Source of the DNA: CAWHNT01 sp963830775
Lineage (GTDB): Bacteria > Pseudomonadota > Alphaproteobacteria > Geminicoccales > Geminicoccaceae
Reading direction: 5' to 3'
Assembly (NCBI GenBank): GCA_963830775.1
Contig: CAWHNT010000011.1
Coordinates: forward strand, 135,433-199,432
Length of the DNA: 64,000 nt
This document shows, one piece after another, positions 55,099 through 63,513 of the stretch; positions within the stretch are counted from its first letter, which is position 1; each line of letters opens with the position of its first letter. The translations under genes and the position numbers were made by a program. The notes beneath the pieces were generated by a model, which saw only the letters and a list, made by a program, of their open reading frames with translations, was not told where the DNA came from and made no database searches.

Positions 55099-56022
55099 AT
55101 GATCGGCCAAGGGGTTGGGAACGTCGGCGTCGGGCAGGTGAACCTGCATCAGCAGCAGCTCAATACCGCCGACCAGACCCTCACCACCGCACAGACCAAG
55201 GTCGCCAACCGTGGGCTCGGCGACAAGATCGTGGCCTGGCTGCGCAACAAGGGCGTGGTCACCAGCCAGAGCCCGACGATGCAGAACGTGCGGAACGCGA
55301 TCACGACCAAGGTCGGCGCCGATTCCGCGCAAGCCATCTTCGATCACCTGAAGATGGGCCCCAACAAGTCGCTCACCGGCCAGCAGATCACGGCCGCGAT
55401 CAACCTTGCCAACCGCGTCCAGGCTGGACAGCAGACCCCGATCGGTCAGGCCTTCCTCAACATGCCGGCACCCAACCAGACCACCACGCCCGCCGCCCGC
55501 TTCGCGGTGAGCCTGATCGGCGTCGAGAAGGCGATGGCCGCCTCGGGTGTCGACCGGGGCAACCTGACCGACGCCGAGCTGGTCAGCATCTTCGACTATT
55601 CGGCGGACGGCTTCACGCACGTCAACAACCAGCTACGGACCGGCAACCCGGACGCCGACGTCCAGGCCTACCGCACCACCTTGAACGGTGCCTTGGCCAA
55701 GCTGCCGGACCATCAGGGCGACGTCTATCGCTGCGTCACCCTGCCGGGCAACGTGCTCTCCAACTATACGGCCGGTGCCCAGGTCACCGAGCTCGGCTAT
55801 TCCAGCACCTCGAAGGCGGAGGGCGAGGCCGGGAACTTCCGCAGCGACCACCGCATGTTCATCCACAGCTCGCACGGCAAGGACATCAGCGGCTTTTCGC
55901 GCAGCCCCAGCGAGGAGGAGGTGCTGTTCCCGGCCGGCGCCCAGTTCAACATCCTCTCGCGGCAGGATGAGCCGAACTACATGGGAGGGACCCCGAAGTG
56001 CAGACTGGTCATGCAGGACTGA
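55099..56022 (+). CDS. candidate type III effector, mono-ADP-ribosyltransferase
   Basis: The C-terminal ~110 residues carry the full R-S-E signature of ADP-ribosyltransferase toxins. Arg211 is in DVYRCVTLPG, the Ser-Thr-Ser motif is GYSSTSK (236-238) and the biglutamate is SEEEVLFPAG (Glu272 and Glu274). The ExE form is usual for arginine-modifying toxins of the ExoS/HopU1 kind, which transfer ADP-ribose from NAD to host proteins. The first ~200 residues are helical and Gln/Asn-rich, with no signal peptide, as expected of a secreted effector with an N-terminal secretion region. GGGGGAGGAAAC precedes the ATG. CesT-like genes flank it. The host target is unknown. Confidence 0.75.
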   Translation: MIGQGVGNVGVGQVNLHQQQLNTADQTLTTAQTKVANRGLGDKIVAWLRNKGVVTSQSPTMQNVRNAITTKVGADSAQAIFDHLKMGPNKSLTGQQITAAINLANRVQAGQQTPIGQAFLNMPAPNQTTTPAARFAVSLIGVEKAMAASGVDRGNLTDAELVSIFDYSADGFTHVNNQLRTGNPDADVQAYRTTLNGALAKLPDHQGDVYRCVTLPGNVLSNYTAGAQVTELGYSSTSKAEGEAGNFRSDHRMFIHSSHGKDISGFSRSPSEEEVLFPAGAQFNILSRQDEPNYMGGTPKCRLVMQD

Positions 56023-56044
56023 CGCGGGCAGGGGAGCAGGAGCA

Positions 56045-56260
56045 GTGAGCACGGAGAAGCCAGCCGACCCGGCCGGGACCACAGGCGAAGCGCCGAACCT
56101 CACCCCCGAGCAGCGGGAGATCGTCCGCCGTGGGCACGCGTTCCTGAAGAGCCTCGAGGGGCGACCGCAGGGATCGGAGCACCTGCAGAAGAAGATGCAG
56201 AGCGGCGTGGCGGACGTGCCCGAGGACGGCGACGAGCCTGCCGGCGGTGGGCGGAGCTGA
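56045..56260 (+). CDS. small hydrophilic protein between effector and second chaperone
   Basis: A GTG start at 56045 after GGAGCAGGAGC opens a 71-residue protein. It is polar and probably partly disordered, with one likely helix, LTPEQREIVRRGHAFLKSLE. Its stop is 3 bases before the next start, so it is part of the operon. I recognise no family. It might be a cofactor, a small secreted protein or, less likely, an immunity factor. Confidence 0.55.
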   Translation: MSTEKPADPAGTTGEAPNLTPEQREIVRRGHAFLKSLEGRPQGSEHLQKKMQSGVADVPEDGDEPAGGGRS

Positions 56261-56263
56261 GGC

Positions 56264-56734
56264 GTGGACAACCGTCAGGCGGCTCAGCTCCTGATTGACC
56301 AGCTGGCGGACGAGATCGACCTCGCCGGGCTCGCCTTCGACGATGAAGGGCTGATCGAGCTCCAGGTCGGGGAGGGCAAGCTCGTCACCATCGCGGTCGA
56401 CCCGACCGAGGACGCCCTCCTCCTCGTCGCCAACGTTGCCGGCCCGCTGGACGGCCTGCCCGCCGCCACCTTGCGCAGGCTCCTCCAGCGCAACGCTGCC
56501 GCCTACGCCACCGGCGCTGCGTTCTCGGCCGTCGACCCCGGCACCCGCCACCTCATCCTGCAGCAGCAGCTCCCCCTGCCGGGGCTGGGCTACACGGCCT
56601 TCAGCGACGCGCTGAAGGCCATCATCGCCGAGCAGGACCGCCTGTCCGACGAGCTCGTCCCCCAGCTCGCAAGCGCGGCACCGAGCACCCTGGACGGCAG
56701 CAGCGCCGCGGCCGGCGCGGGCATCAGGGTTTAG
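56264..56734 (+). CDS. CesT/Tir-type type III secretion chaperone (second in operon)
   Basis: The 156-residue product shows LPAATLRRLLQRNAAAYATG, then AAFSAVDPGTRHLILQQQLP and a final helix AFSDALKAIIAEQDRLSDEL. This is the same strand-helix-strand plan as the chaperone at 54591, but the sequence is clearly different. GTG at 56264 lies 3 bases after the small gene. A second chaperone could serve another effector encoded elsewhere or form a heterodimer with the first (inference). The tail is Ser/Ala-rich. Confidence 0.7.
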   Translation: MDNRQAAQLLIDQLADEIDLAGLAFDDEGLIELQVGEGKLVTIAVDPTEDALLLVANVAGPLDGLPAATLRRLLQRNAAAYATGAAFSAVDPGTRHLILQQQLPLPGLGYTAFSDALKAIIAEQDRLSDELVPQLASAAPSTLDGSSAAAGAGIRV

Positions 56735-56871
56735 GTTGGGCGGGTTGGTCCGGCGGAGGCTTTACGGCCAGTTCGGTGCCTGCGGACGAGACATGCCGCC
56801 CTTGATTCCCGGCCCGGCCCGCGTCATCCGGGGTGCCTCCGGGGCGGAGCCGGGGCAGGGGAGGAGCAGGG

Positions 56872-57690
56872 ATGGACGGCACGAAGACGTTCGCCGGCAA
56901 GGTCGCGGTCGTGACCGGCGGCACGCAGGGGCTGGGGGAGGCGGTGGCGCGGCTCTTCGCCGAGCGCGGTGCCGCCGGCATCGTGATCACCGGGCGGGAT
57001 TCCGGGCGTGGCGGGGCGGTGGCGGCCGCCTTGGGGGAGCATGGCACGCGGGGCGAGTTCGTGCCCGCCGAGCTTGCCGAGCTCGATCAGGTCCGGGGCG
57101 TCATGGCCCGCTGCGAGGAGGTGTTCGGGCGCGTCGACATGCTGGTCAACGCGGCGGCCATCACCGACCGCGGCACGATCCTCGACACCACGCCCGAGCT
57201 GTTCGACCGGATGTTCGCGGTCAATGTCCGCGCCCCCTTCTTCCTCATGCAGGAGGCGGCGAGGCTCATGCTGCGTGAGCGTATCCAGGGCACGATGGTC
57301 AACATCCTTTCGATGTCCGGCCATGGCGGGCAGTCGTTCCTCACCGCCTACTCGGCCTCGAAGACGGCACTCGGCGGCCTCACCCGCAACATCGCCTTCT
57401 CGCTCCTGCCGCACCGGATCAGGGTCAACGGCCTCAATATCGGCTGGATGGACACGCCGGGCGAGCACGGGATCCAAAAGCGCGCCCATGACGCGCCGCC
57501 GGACTGGCTGCAGAAGGCCGAGGCCCAGCGCCCGTTCGGGCGCCTGCTGAAGCCGCAGGAGGTGGCGCGCGCGGTGGCCTTCCTCTGCTCCGAGGAGAGC
57601 GGGCTGATGACGGGCTCGCTCGTGGATTTCGACCAGAGCGTGCATGGCTGCTGGGATTCGGCACCGGTGCCGCAGGCGGCGGTGGGCTAG
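56872..57690 (+). CDS. short-chain dehydrogenase/reductase (SDR)
   Basis: The NAD(P) motif is VAVVTGGTQGLGEAVARLFA, the NAG-like motif is DMLVNAAAITDRG and the catalytic set is Ser in NILSMSGHGGQ with YSASKTALGG (Tyr and Lys). The C-terminal SGLMTGSLVDFDQSVHG is typical. The 272 residues are normal. GGGGAGGAGCAGGG precedes the ATG at 56872. An IS4-type element starts at the base after the stop codon, so the gene is intact but its downstream context is changed. Substrate unknown. Confidence 0.9.
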   Translation: MDGTKTFAGKVAVVTGGTQGLGEAVARLFAERGAAGIVITGRDSGRGGAVAAALGEHGTRGEFVPAELAELDQVRGVMARCEEVFGRVDMLVNAAAITDRGTILDTTPELFDRMFAVNVRAPFFLMQEAARLMLRERIQGTMVNILSMSGHGGQSFLTAYSASKTALGGLTRNIAFSLLPHRIRVNGLNIGWMDTPGEHGIQKRAHDAPPDWLQKAEAQRPFGRLLKPQEVARAVAFLCSEESGLMTGSLVDFDQSVHGCWDSAPVPQAAVG

Positions 57691-59150
57691 CCCCAATACC
57701 GTTCATTTTAGGATCCTGATGGCAGCGGCGAAGTCGATCCAGGTGGTCGGCTGGGGCACGCGCGGCCGCAGCTTGTAGCCGCTCATCTTGCGTTTGACCC
57801 CGCGCGGCACCTGTCGGCCTCGGCTGCTGGCGACGCGCTCCTCCAGGATCTCGTCCAGTACCGCTTCATGCAGGGCGCGCCTGCCCCGAGGGGGGGAGGG
57901 CTGCGAACAAGGGCAGCTTGCGCCGTACGACCCGCACCGTGTGCAGGAACGAGAGCCGGTCCGGGTCCTCATCGGCCCGCAGCGCCGCCTCGTGCATCAG
58001 GCCGCGTACGGCGAAGTGCGCCAGCAGCAGGCCCCAGAACTCCTGCCGGACCAGCTCGGGTGTCTTGCTGCGCAGGACCATGCGTGCCCCACGCAGGTGC
58101 GTCTTCAGCTCGGCCAGTGCACCCTCGATCTCCCAGCGTTCATGGTACAAGGCCGCCAGCTCCGCCGCTTGTGCCGCGGCCGGGTCGAGGATCGTTGTCA
58201 CCAGCCGGTACAGCGGCTCGGCGCCGGCGATCCCTTCGAGCCGATACTCGACCACCCGCACCTGGACGCCTTTCGCCTTGTGCCGCCGATCCTTCTCGCT
58301 GGGGTAGATCGTGGTCAGGTAGGAGCCGTCGAGGAGCACCGCCTCGCGCGGCAGCCGTAGATTGCGCTTCACCCGCCAGAGCAGGTCGGCGCCTGTCGCG
58401 GCGGCCTCCTGCCAGAGCGCATGGCCGAAGAACTGCCGGTCGGCCAGGCACAGCATGCCGGGCTGGAGTGCCGGCAGCGCCGCATGGGCCAGCGTCGTCT
58501 CGCCCTCCGCAAAGCTGCCCAGACGGGCGCCGAACAGCACGTGCGTGCCGTTCTCGACCAGGGTCACAAAGCGAAGCTGCGGGAAGGCGCTCTCGCCACG
58601 GCTGGCCTCCGGGCGCCCGAAGGCGGTACAGTTCTCCTCGGTGTCGGCGACGTCGAGGCAGGAGCCGTCCAGGCTGACCAGCCGCCACATCCGATACGAC
58701 GCCCCCTTGGTGGCGGGTGTCGCGATCGGTCGTACCACTCGCTCGTACAGCCGGCACAGCGGCTCCGCACCCAGCCGAGTGCGGGCCTGCGAGATGCCGC
58801 TCTTGCCCGCCACCCTGACCGCCTCCGCACCCCAGAGCCAGCGCAGTCCCTCCAGGAGACAGCGCAGTACCTCGCGAGTGCCGGCGCCCATGTAGAGCGC
58901 CAAGGCGATGGCGTAGTAGACCATGACCTGGGCCGGCAGGTCGCGTTCGCGCTCGCTGGCTCTGCCGGTCTCGACCAGGACCTCCCGTACCCGGTCAAGC
59001 GGGAACGTCCTGGCGATCACGCCGAGGCTGATGTGGTCGCTGAGGCGGATGCCGGCGGGCAGGCCGGCGGGGGTACGGGCCATCGCTGACGCTCTCCAAG
59101 AGCAAGCGCCAGCATGGCCCAGCTACATCACTATGTGAACGGTATTGGGG
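57691..59150. mobile_element. IS4-type insertion sequence with 15-bp inverted repeats
   Basis: CCCCAATACCGTTCA (57691-57705) and its exact reverse complement (59136-59150) bound a 1460-base element. CTAG flanks both ends (57687-57690 and 59151-59154) and is the probable target duplication; because CTAG is a palindrome it also extends the inverted repeat. The left CTAG includes the stop codon of the SDR gene. One transposase gene fills the element. It looks recent because ends and flanks are intact. Confidence 0.85.
57703..59083 (-). CDS. IS4-family transposase (frameshift in a G-run)
   Basis: The DDE transposase reads MWRLVSLDGSCLDVADTEEN (first Asp), LQPGMLCLADRQFFGHALWQ (second Asp) and ALYHERWEIEGALAELKTHL (Glu, in the Y-(2)-R-(3)-E-(6)-K signature). 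HISLGVIARTFPLDRVREVL at the N-terminus is also family-like. The frame changes near 57893 in a run of seven G and continues ALHEAVLDEILEERVAS to KLRPRVPQPTTWIDFAAAIR, with the stop codon inside the left inverted repeat. The shift may be a base-count error or real inactivation. ATG at 59083 follows GGAGAGCGTCAGCG. Confidence 0.82.
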
Positions 59151-59309
59151 CTAGCCCGGGTCGGACAACCATGTGGACAAGCGGGGATACCGCCGCTCCG
59201 GCCATCCCCGCCGCTTGGCTCAAGCTCTTGCTGCCGCCCGGGCTTTCGAGCACGCCGGAGACCGCGGGCGGCGGCCGTGGAAAAGTCGAGGTGACACCGT
59301 CCCCCGCTG

Positions 59310-59747
59310 TCAGGAAGCGGCCGTGCGATGGATCGGGTCGGTCCAGAGAACCTGCTGCGGCTTCTCAACCGGCTCGATATCCAGGTTGACCACGACCGCT
59401 TCCTGATCGCTCCGCACGAGCACGCATTCCAGCGCCTCGTCCGGGCTGGCGTTGATCTCCTGGTGCGGCACGTAGGGCGGGACGAAGATGAAGTCGCCGG
59501 GCCCCGCCTCGGCCACGTACTCCAGTTGCTCGCCCCAGCGCATCCGCGCCTTGCCCTTGACCACGTAGATCACGCTCTCCAGCTCGCCGTGGTGGTGGGC
59601 GCCGGTCTTGGCGTCGGGATGGATGGTCACCGTGCCGGCCCAGAGCTTCTGCGCCCCTGCCTTGGCATGGTTGATCGCCGCCGCCCGGCTCATGCCCGGC
59701 GTCTGCGGCGTGTTCGTGTCGAGCTCGCCCGCCCGCACGATCCGCAC
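59310..59747 (-). CDS. cupin-domain protein
   Basis: The two cupin motifs are GAHHHGELESVIYVVKGKAR and GPGDFIFVPPYVPHQEIN, giving His and Glu metal ligands in a small beta barrel. The 145-residue protein is a single-domain cupin, cytoplasmic, with an unknown substrate. GTG at 59747 follows GGGAGAACGG. The downstream region (59155-59309) to the IS holds a GC-rich dyad and no gene I can support. Confidence 0.85.
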   Translation of the reverse strand: MRIVRAGELDTNTPQTPGMSRAAAINHAKAGAQKLWAGTVTIHPDAKTGAHHHGELESVIYVVKGKARMRWGEQLEYVAEAGPGDFIFVPPYVPHQEINASPDEALECVLVRSDQEAVVVNLDIEPVEKPQQVLWTDPIHRTAAS

Positions 59748-59842
59748 CCCGTTCTCCCGCCAGTCACGTCATCTGCTCGGCCCTCCTCCGGCTGGACGTA
59801 TGGCTAAGGGGCAGCCGTGATTCCGCATCCGGAGAGCCCATC

Positions 59843-60349
59843 ATGCTCAAGGTCGAGAAGGCTGCCTACCGGCAACATGATCTACGGGTCATGCTTGTCG
59901 GCAAGCGCTACCGTGGCGTTGCGCTCCGCGGCGGCCGCAAGATCGCGGAGGCGGAGTCCGATACGGTCGAGGGCTGCCTTGTCGTGTTACGCGATCTGCT
60001 GGACCGCCGCGCCGAGGCGGAAGCGGCACGCCGTGTCGATGGCGTGCCGACAGCGGCCGAGTTCGCCGAGGCGCTCGCGCTGCTGGCACCGCGGATGCAC
60101 GACGGGTGGTGGGCGATGCTGCGGGCCCATCGCGTAGCGCCGGATCGGGCACTGACCGCCGGAGAACTTGCCGAAGCCGCGGACTACCAGAACTATAGCG
60201 CTGCCAATCTGCAATACGGCCGCCTCGGATTCGAGCTTGCCCAGATCCTCAACTACAAGCCAGAAACTCGGTCTGATGGAACGCCTGTGTGGACATCAAC
60301 AATAGCCAAGTACACTCAGAAATTCCCCGACGACAGGTCTGGATCCTGA
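59843..60349 (+). CDS. hypothetical protein (168 aa)
   Basis: The N-terminal ~55 residues form a small beta unit (HDLRVMLVGKRYRGVALRGG). A helical part follows (AEFAEALALLAPRMHDGWWA). The C-terminal part, LTAGELAEAADYQNYSAANL then QYGRLGFELAQ, resembles a short segment seen near HNH or restriction-type proteins, but no nuclease residues are present. The last 30 residues are polar. Function is unknown. GGAGAGCCCATC precedes the ATG. Confidence 0.6.
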   Translation: MLKVEKAAYRQHDLRVMLVGKRYRGVALRGGRKIAEAESDTVEGCLVVLRDLLDRRAEAEAARRVDGVPTAAEFAEALALLAPRMHDGWWAMLRAHRVAPDRALTAGELAEAADYQNYSAANLQYGRLGFELAQILNYKPETRSDGTPVWTSTIAKYTQKFPDDRSGS

Positions 60350-60421
60350 GCATCCGCATTTCAAGTGGAGGATGCGGCCGGAGCTAGCAGACGCTTTGGC
60401 GCTTGTGGACGTTGCGGGACG

Positions 60422-61105
60422 TTAGACGGAAGGCAGCCTGACCCGCCGCAGCGTCAGGTTGATCCGCCCGCCGCCCGGCACCAGCGGCGAGGTGCCCGGC
60501 AGCACGCGATCGATGCCATGGAAGCACAGCCGTGCCGGCCCGCCCATGACGACGACGTCGCCGCTGGCCAACGTCATCGCCGCCGTGCGTCCCCGTCGGC
60601 TCGTGCCGCCGACACGGAACACGGCGCTGTCGCCGAGTGAGATGGAGACCACGGGAGCGGCGAGCTCCGTCTCGTCCCGATCTTGATGCAGCCCCATCTT
60701 TGCGCCGTCGCGGTAGAGGTTGACGAGGCAGCACTCCGGCGGGTGCGGATAGCCCGACACCTCCTCCCACACTCGCAGCACCGGCTCCGGGATCGGTGTC
60801 CAAGGCTGACCTGTGCCTGGATGAAGCGCCTCGTACCGGTAGCCTGACCGGTCCGAGACCCAGCCCAGCGATCCGAGATTGCTCATCCGCACCGAGAACG
60901 GCCGCCCGCTGCGGGGCATGGTGGGGACAAGCCAGGGCGACTGCTCGACCGCACGCAGCACCGCGGCGAGCAGCTGGCGCTGCCCGAACTCATCCAGGAA
61001 CCGAGGCAGATGCCGGAAGCCTGGCGGCGGGGCTTGCGCACCACTCTGGCCTGGACCATCGTCCAGCGGTAAAGAACCCTGCGCTGCTTCTTCAAGGTGC
61101 TGCAT
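60422..61105 (-). CDS. alkB: AlkB-type DNA dealkylating dioxygenase
   Basis: AlkB removes methyl groups from DNA using Fe(II), oxygen and 2-oxoglutarate. The iron ligands are in MGLHQDRDETE (His-x-Asp) and LCFHGIDRVLPG (His), and 2-oxoglutarate is held by Arg in GRINLTLRRV. MSNLGSLGWVSDRSGYRYE and CLVNLYRDGAKM are family marks. ATG at 61105 (MQHLEEAAQG) gives 227 residues; ATGs 9-15 bases upstream are alternatives. Its start overlaps the vapB start on the other strand, so their 5' regions are shared. Confidence 0.93.
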   Translation of the reverse strand: MQHLEEAAQGSLPLDDGPGQSGAQAPPPGFRHLPRFLDEFGQRQLLAAVLRAVEQSPWLVPTMPRSGRPFSVRMSNLGSLGWVSDRSGYRYEALHPGTGQPWTPIPEPVLRVWEEVSGYPHPPECCLVNLYRDGAKMGLHQDRDETELAAPVVSISLGDSAVFRVGGTSRRGRTAAMTLASGDVVVMGGPARLCFHGIDRVLPGTSPLVPGGGRINLTLRRVRLPSV

Positions 61106-61357
61106 GGCCATCAACATCAAGAACAGCGAGGTGGAAGCCTATCTCGGTGAGATAAGGTCCGCGACCGGCAAGGGCATCACCGAGATCGTGCTTGACCTCA
61201 CGCGCGACGAGGCCGAACGGCTGCGTCGGGTGCGCGACTACAAATCCCGACTTGCACGCATGGAGGAAGCCTCTCGACAGGCAGCCGCGAAATTCCCCCT
61301 GATGCACCATCGGCAGACGAGATCATCGGGTATGACGAATGGGGCCTGCCGACGTGA
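61104..61357 (+). CDS. vapB: VapB-type antitoxin (frameshift near the 3' end)
   Basis: MAINIKNSEVEAYLGEIRSA is the start of transcription-factor-type VapB antitoxins, followed by a helical part (TEIVLDLTRDEAERLRRVRD). The C-terminus SADEIIGYDEWGLPT, the toxin-binding tail, is one frame away; one base seems missing in a C-run near 61305. The stop overlaps the vapC GTG by GTGA, as in functional vapBC operons. VapB binds VapC and its own promoter. With vapC broken, the antitoxin has no partner here. Confidence 0.8.
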
Positions 61358-61426
61358 TCGTCGACACGTCGGCACTCAGCTCGACTTTGGCCATTTTGGG
61401 CCGGCTGGAGGACCAAGGGCTGATGG

Positions 61427-62098
61427 TCAGCCGGTCGGGGGCGGTGCCTCCTCGAAGCCGACCCGCGCCATCAGCCCCCTCGCCACCGCCGTGCGGTAGA
61501 CCGCTGTCGCGAACCGGCGATCGTTGGCCACCTGGTCCGGCGAGCCGCGCACCCGCGGCAGCACCTCGGCCAGGACCTCCTCGATCAGCCCACGGTCGAC
61601 CGGCACGATGACGCCGCACGTCATGGCGAAGGCGTCGGGCGTGCACAGCCGCATGGCCGCCACCATGCCCTCGGGCGCGCTCCTCTCCAGCGCCTCGTCG
61701 ACCAGCCAGACCTCGTCCTGGCGCAGCAAATCCCGGACGACCAGCCCGACCACCTCGTGTCGGCGCTCCACCCGCCAGAGCGAGAAGCGCGCCTGGCGCA
61801 TCGCCTCCAGGACCAGGGCCTCATCCGAGCCGGGCTGGAGCTGCGCCGCCCCGGCGTAGCGGTCGACCGCCCGCGTGTGGTCCGGTCGGGCGGTGTGGAT
61901 CGCCAGATCGAACGCGAGCGTCAGCTCGTCGAAACTCTCGGCGGCCAGGGTCTCGCCTATCGCGAGCCCGAGGTGGCGCGCCTGATCCAGGAGGGCGGGC
62001 CGGGAGAAGAAGTTCATCGCTTCCGTGTGGTGTCGTGTGCTGATGGCCCGCAGGTGGCGGTACCGGGTCAGGACCTCCTCGCGGCTCATCTCGGCCAT
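61427..62098 (-). CDS. passenger gene of the IS701-like element, unknown function
   Basis: The 223-residue protein is helical at the N-terminus (EEVLTRYRHLRAISTRHHTE, AMNFFSRPALLDQARHLGLA). A mixed domain follows: WRVERRHEVVGLVVRDLLRQ, DEVWLVDEALERS, then LCTPDAFAMTCGVIVPVDRG. I do not recognise the family and see no nuclease, helicase or HTH motif. GGGGAGGT precedes the ATG at 62098. It is divergent from the transposase across 46 bases and lies wholly inside the inverted repeats, so it moves with the element. The reading frame is intact. Confidence 0.75.
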   Translation of the reverse strand: MAEMSREEVLTRYRHLRAISTRHHTEAMNFFSRPALLDQARHLGLAIGETLAAESFDELTLAFDLAIHTARPDHTRAVDRYAGAAQLQPGSDEALVLEAMRQARFSLWRVERRHEVVGLVVRDLLRQDEVWLVDEALERSAPEGMVAAMRLCTPDAFAMTCGVIVPVDRGLIEEVLAEVLPRVRGSPDQVANDRRFATAVYRTAVARGLMARVGFEEAPPPTG

Positions 62099-62144
62099 GC
62101 GACCTCCCCGCGTCTGCTCCGGCGGACCTTGCGAGACGAAGGCC

Positions 62145-63494
62145 ATGACCGTCCAGCCCCACCCCCCAGAGCCCCTGGCCGCTTGGCTGCGGCCGTTCCT
62201 AGCCGGCCTTACTCGACCCACTTGGCGCAACGCCCTCATCCTGATCGCCGGCGCCGTCCTCGCGCCCGGCCGCCGCACGGTCGCGGCGACGCTGCGGGTC
62301 ACGGGGCTCGGGCAGGCCCCGACCTTCACCAACTACCACCGCGTGCTCAACCGGAACCGCTGGTCGGGCCGCGCCGCCGCCAGGCGCCTGCTGCGCCTCC
62401 TGCTCGCCGCCTTCGTCCCGAAAGGGCCCGTGGTGATCGGCATCGACGAGACGATCGAGCGCCGCTGGGGCCCGACGATCAGGGCACGCGGCATCTACCG
62501 CGACCCGGTCCGTTCCAGCCACGGCCACTTCGTCAAGGCCAGCGGGTTGCGCTGGCTCTCCGTCATGCTGCTCGCCCCGATCCCCTGGGCCGGCCGCGTC
62601 TGGGCCTTGCCGTTCCTGACCGCGCTTGCCCCTTCGGAGCGCTTCGCCCGTGGCCGGGGCTGCCGCCACAAGAAGCTGACCGACCGGGCGCGCCAGCTCC
62701 TTCTCCTGGTCGCCCGCTGGCTGCCCGAGCGGCGGCTGATCGCGGTCGCCGACAGCAGCTACGCTGCCATCGAGCTGCTCGCAGCCGTCTGCCGCCGCCT
62801 CACCATGATTACACGGCTCCGGCTCGACGCCCGGCTGTTCGACCCGCCCTCACCGCGCCGGCCGGGCACCCGCGGCCGGCCGCGGGTGATGGGCGCGCGC
62901 CAGCCTACCCTGGCCGAGCGCCTGGCCGATCCGGGCACCCGCTGGCGGCGGGTCACGGTCGCGGGCTGGTACGGCCGGACCGAGCGGCGGATCGAGTTCG
63001 TCTCGGGCACGGCGCTTTGGCACCACCCGGGCAAGCGGGTCCCGATCCGCTGGCTCCTGGTGCGGGGCGTCGCGGGCGAGTTCGAGCCGCAAGGCTTTCT
63101 CTGCACCGACCCGGACGCCGATCCGCTCGACGTGCTGCGCTGGTTCGTGCGGCGGTGGTCGGTCGAGGTGACGTTCGCCGAGGTGCGCCGGCACCTCGGG
63201 GTGGAGACGCAACGCCAGTGGTCGGACCTGGCGATCGCGCGGACCACGCCGGCGCTGCTCGGCTTGTTCTCGCTGGTGACGCTCTGGGCCGGGGCGACGC
63301 GCGGCGGTGTCCGACCCCGAAGCGCCGCCTGGTATCCCAAGCCCCGGCCCACCTTCAGCGACGCGCTCGCCGCCGTGCGCTACCGCCTCTGGACCTCGAC
63401 GACTTTCACCACCTCACGGAGCCGCGGGGAGGTCGCCGAAATCCCCCGCGCGATGCTGGAGCAGCTCGTCCTGGCCGCCTGCTACCCGGCCTGA
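62145..63494 (+). CDS. IS701-family transposase (DDE superfamily)
   Basis: The 449-residue protein has the first Asp in VVIGIDETIERRWGPTIRAR, then SSHGHFVKASGLRWLSVMLL, and the second Asp in RRLIAVADSSYAAIELLAAV. The Glu lies in FVRRWSVEVTFAEVRRHLGV. This is the DDE_5/IS701-type layout. The frame is intact, ATG at 62145 follows GAGACGAAGG, and the stop codon touches the right inverted repeat. The element may still be mobile. Confidence 0.85.
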   Translation: MTVQPHPPEPLAAWLRPFLAGLTRPTWRNALILIAGAVLAPGRRTVAATLRVTGLGQAPTFTNYHRVLNRNRWSGRAAARRLLRLLLAAFVPKGPVVIGIDETIERRWGPTIRARGIYRDPVRSSHGHFVKASGLRWLSVMLLAPIPWAGRVWALPFLTALAPSERFARGRGCRHKKLTDRARQLLLLVARWLPERRLIAVADSSYAAIELLAAVCRRLTMITRLRLDARLFDPPSPRRPGTRGRPRVMGARQPTLAERLADPGTRWRRVTVAGWYGRTERRIEFVSGTALWHHPGKRVPIRWLLVRGVAGEFEPQGFLCTDPDADPLDVLRWFVRRWSVEVTFAEVRRHLGVETQRQWSDLAIARTTPALLGLFSLVTLWAGATRGGVRPRSAAWYPKPRPTFSDALAAVRYRLWTSTTFTTSRSRGEVAEIPRAMLEQLVLAACYPA

Positions 63495-63513
63495 ATGGCC
63501 AAAGTCGAGCTTA

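Larger units (their letters stand above)
61380..63509. mobile_element. IS701-like element carrying a passenger gene
   Basis: CTCGACTTTGGCCATT (61380-61395) and its exact reverse complement (63494-63509) bound 2130 bases. Flanks CTCAG (61375-61379) and CTTAG (63510-63514) fit a 5-base target duplication with one later change. The first G of the neighbouring MITE is part of the right copy, so this element landed at the MITE edge. It holds a transposase gene and a divergent gene of unknown role. Confidence 0.8.
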
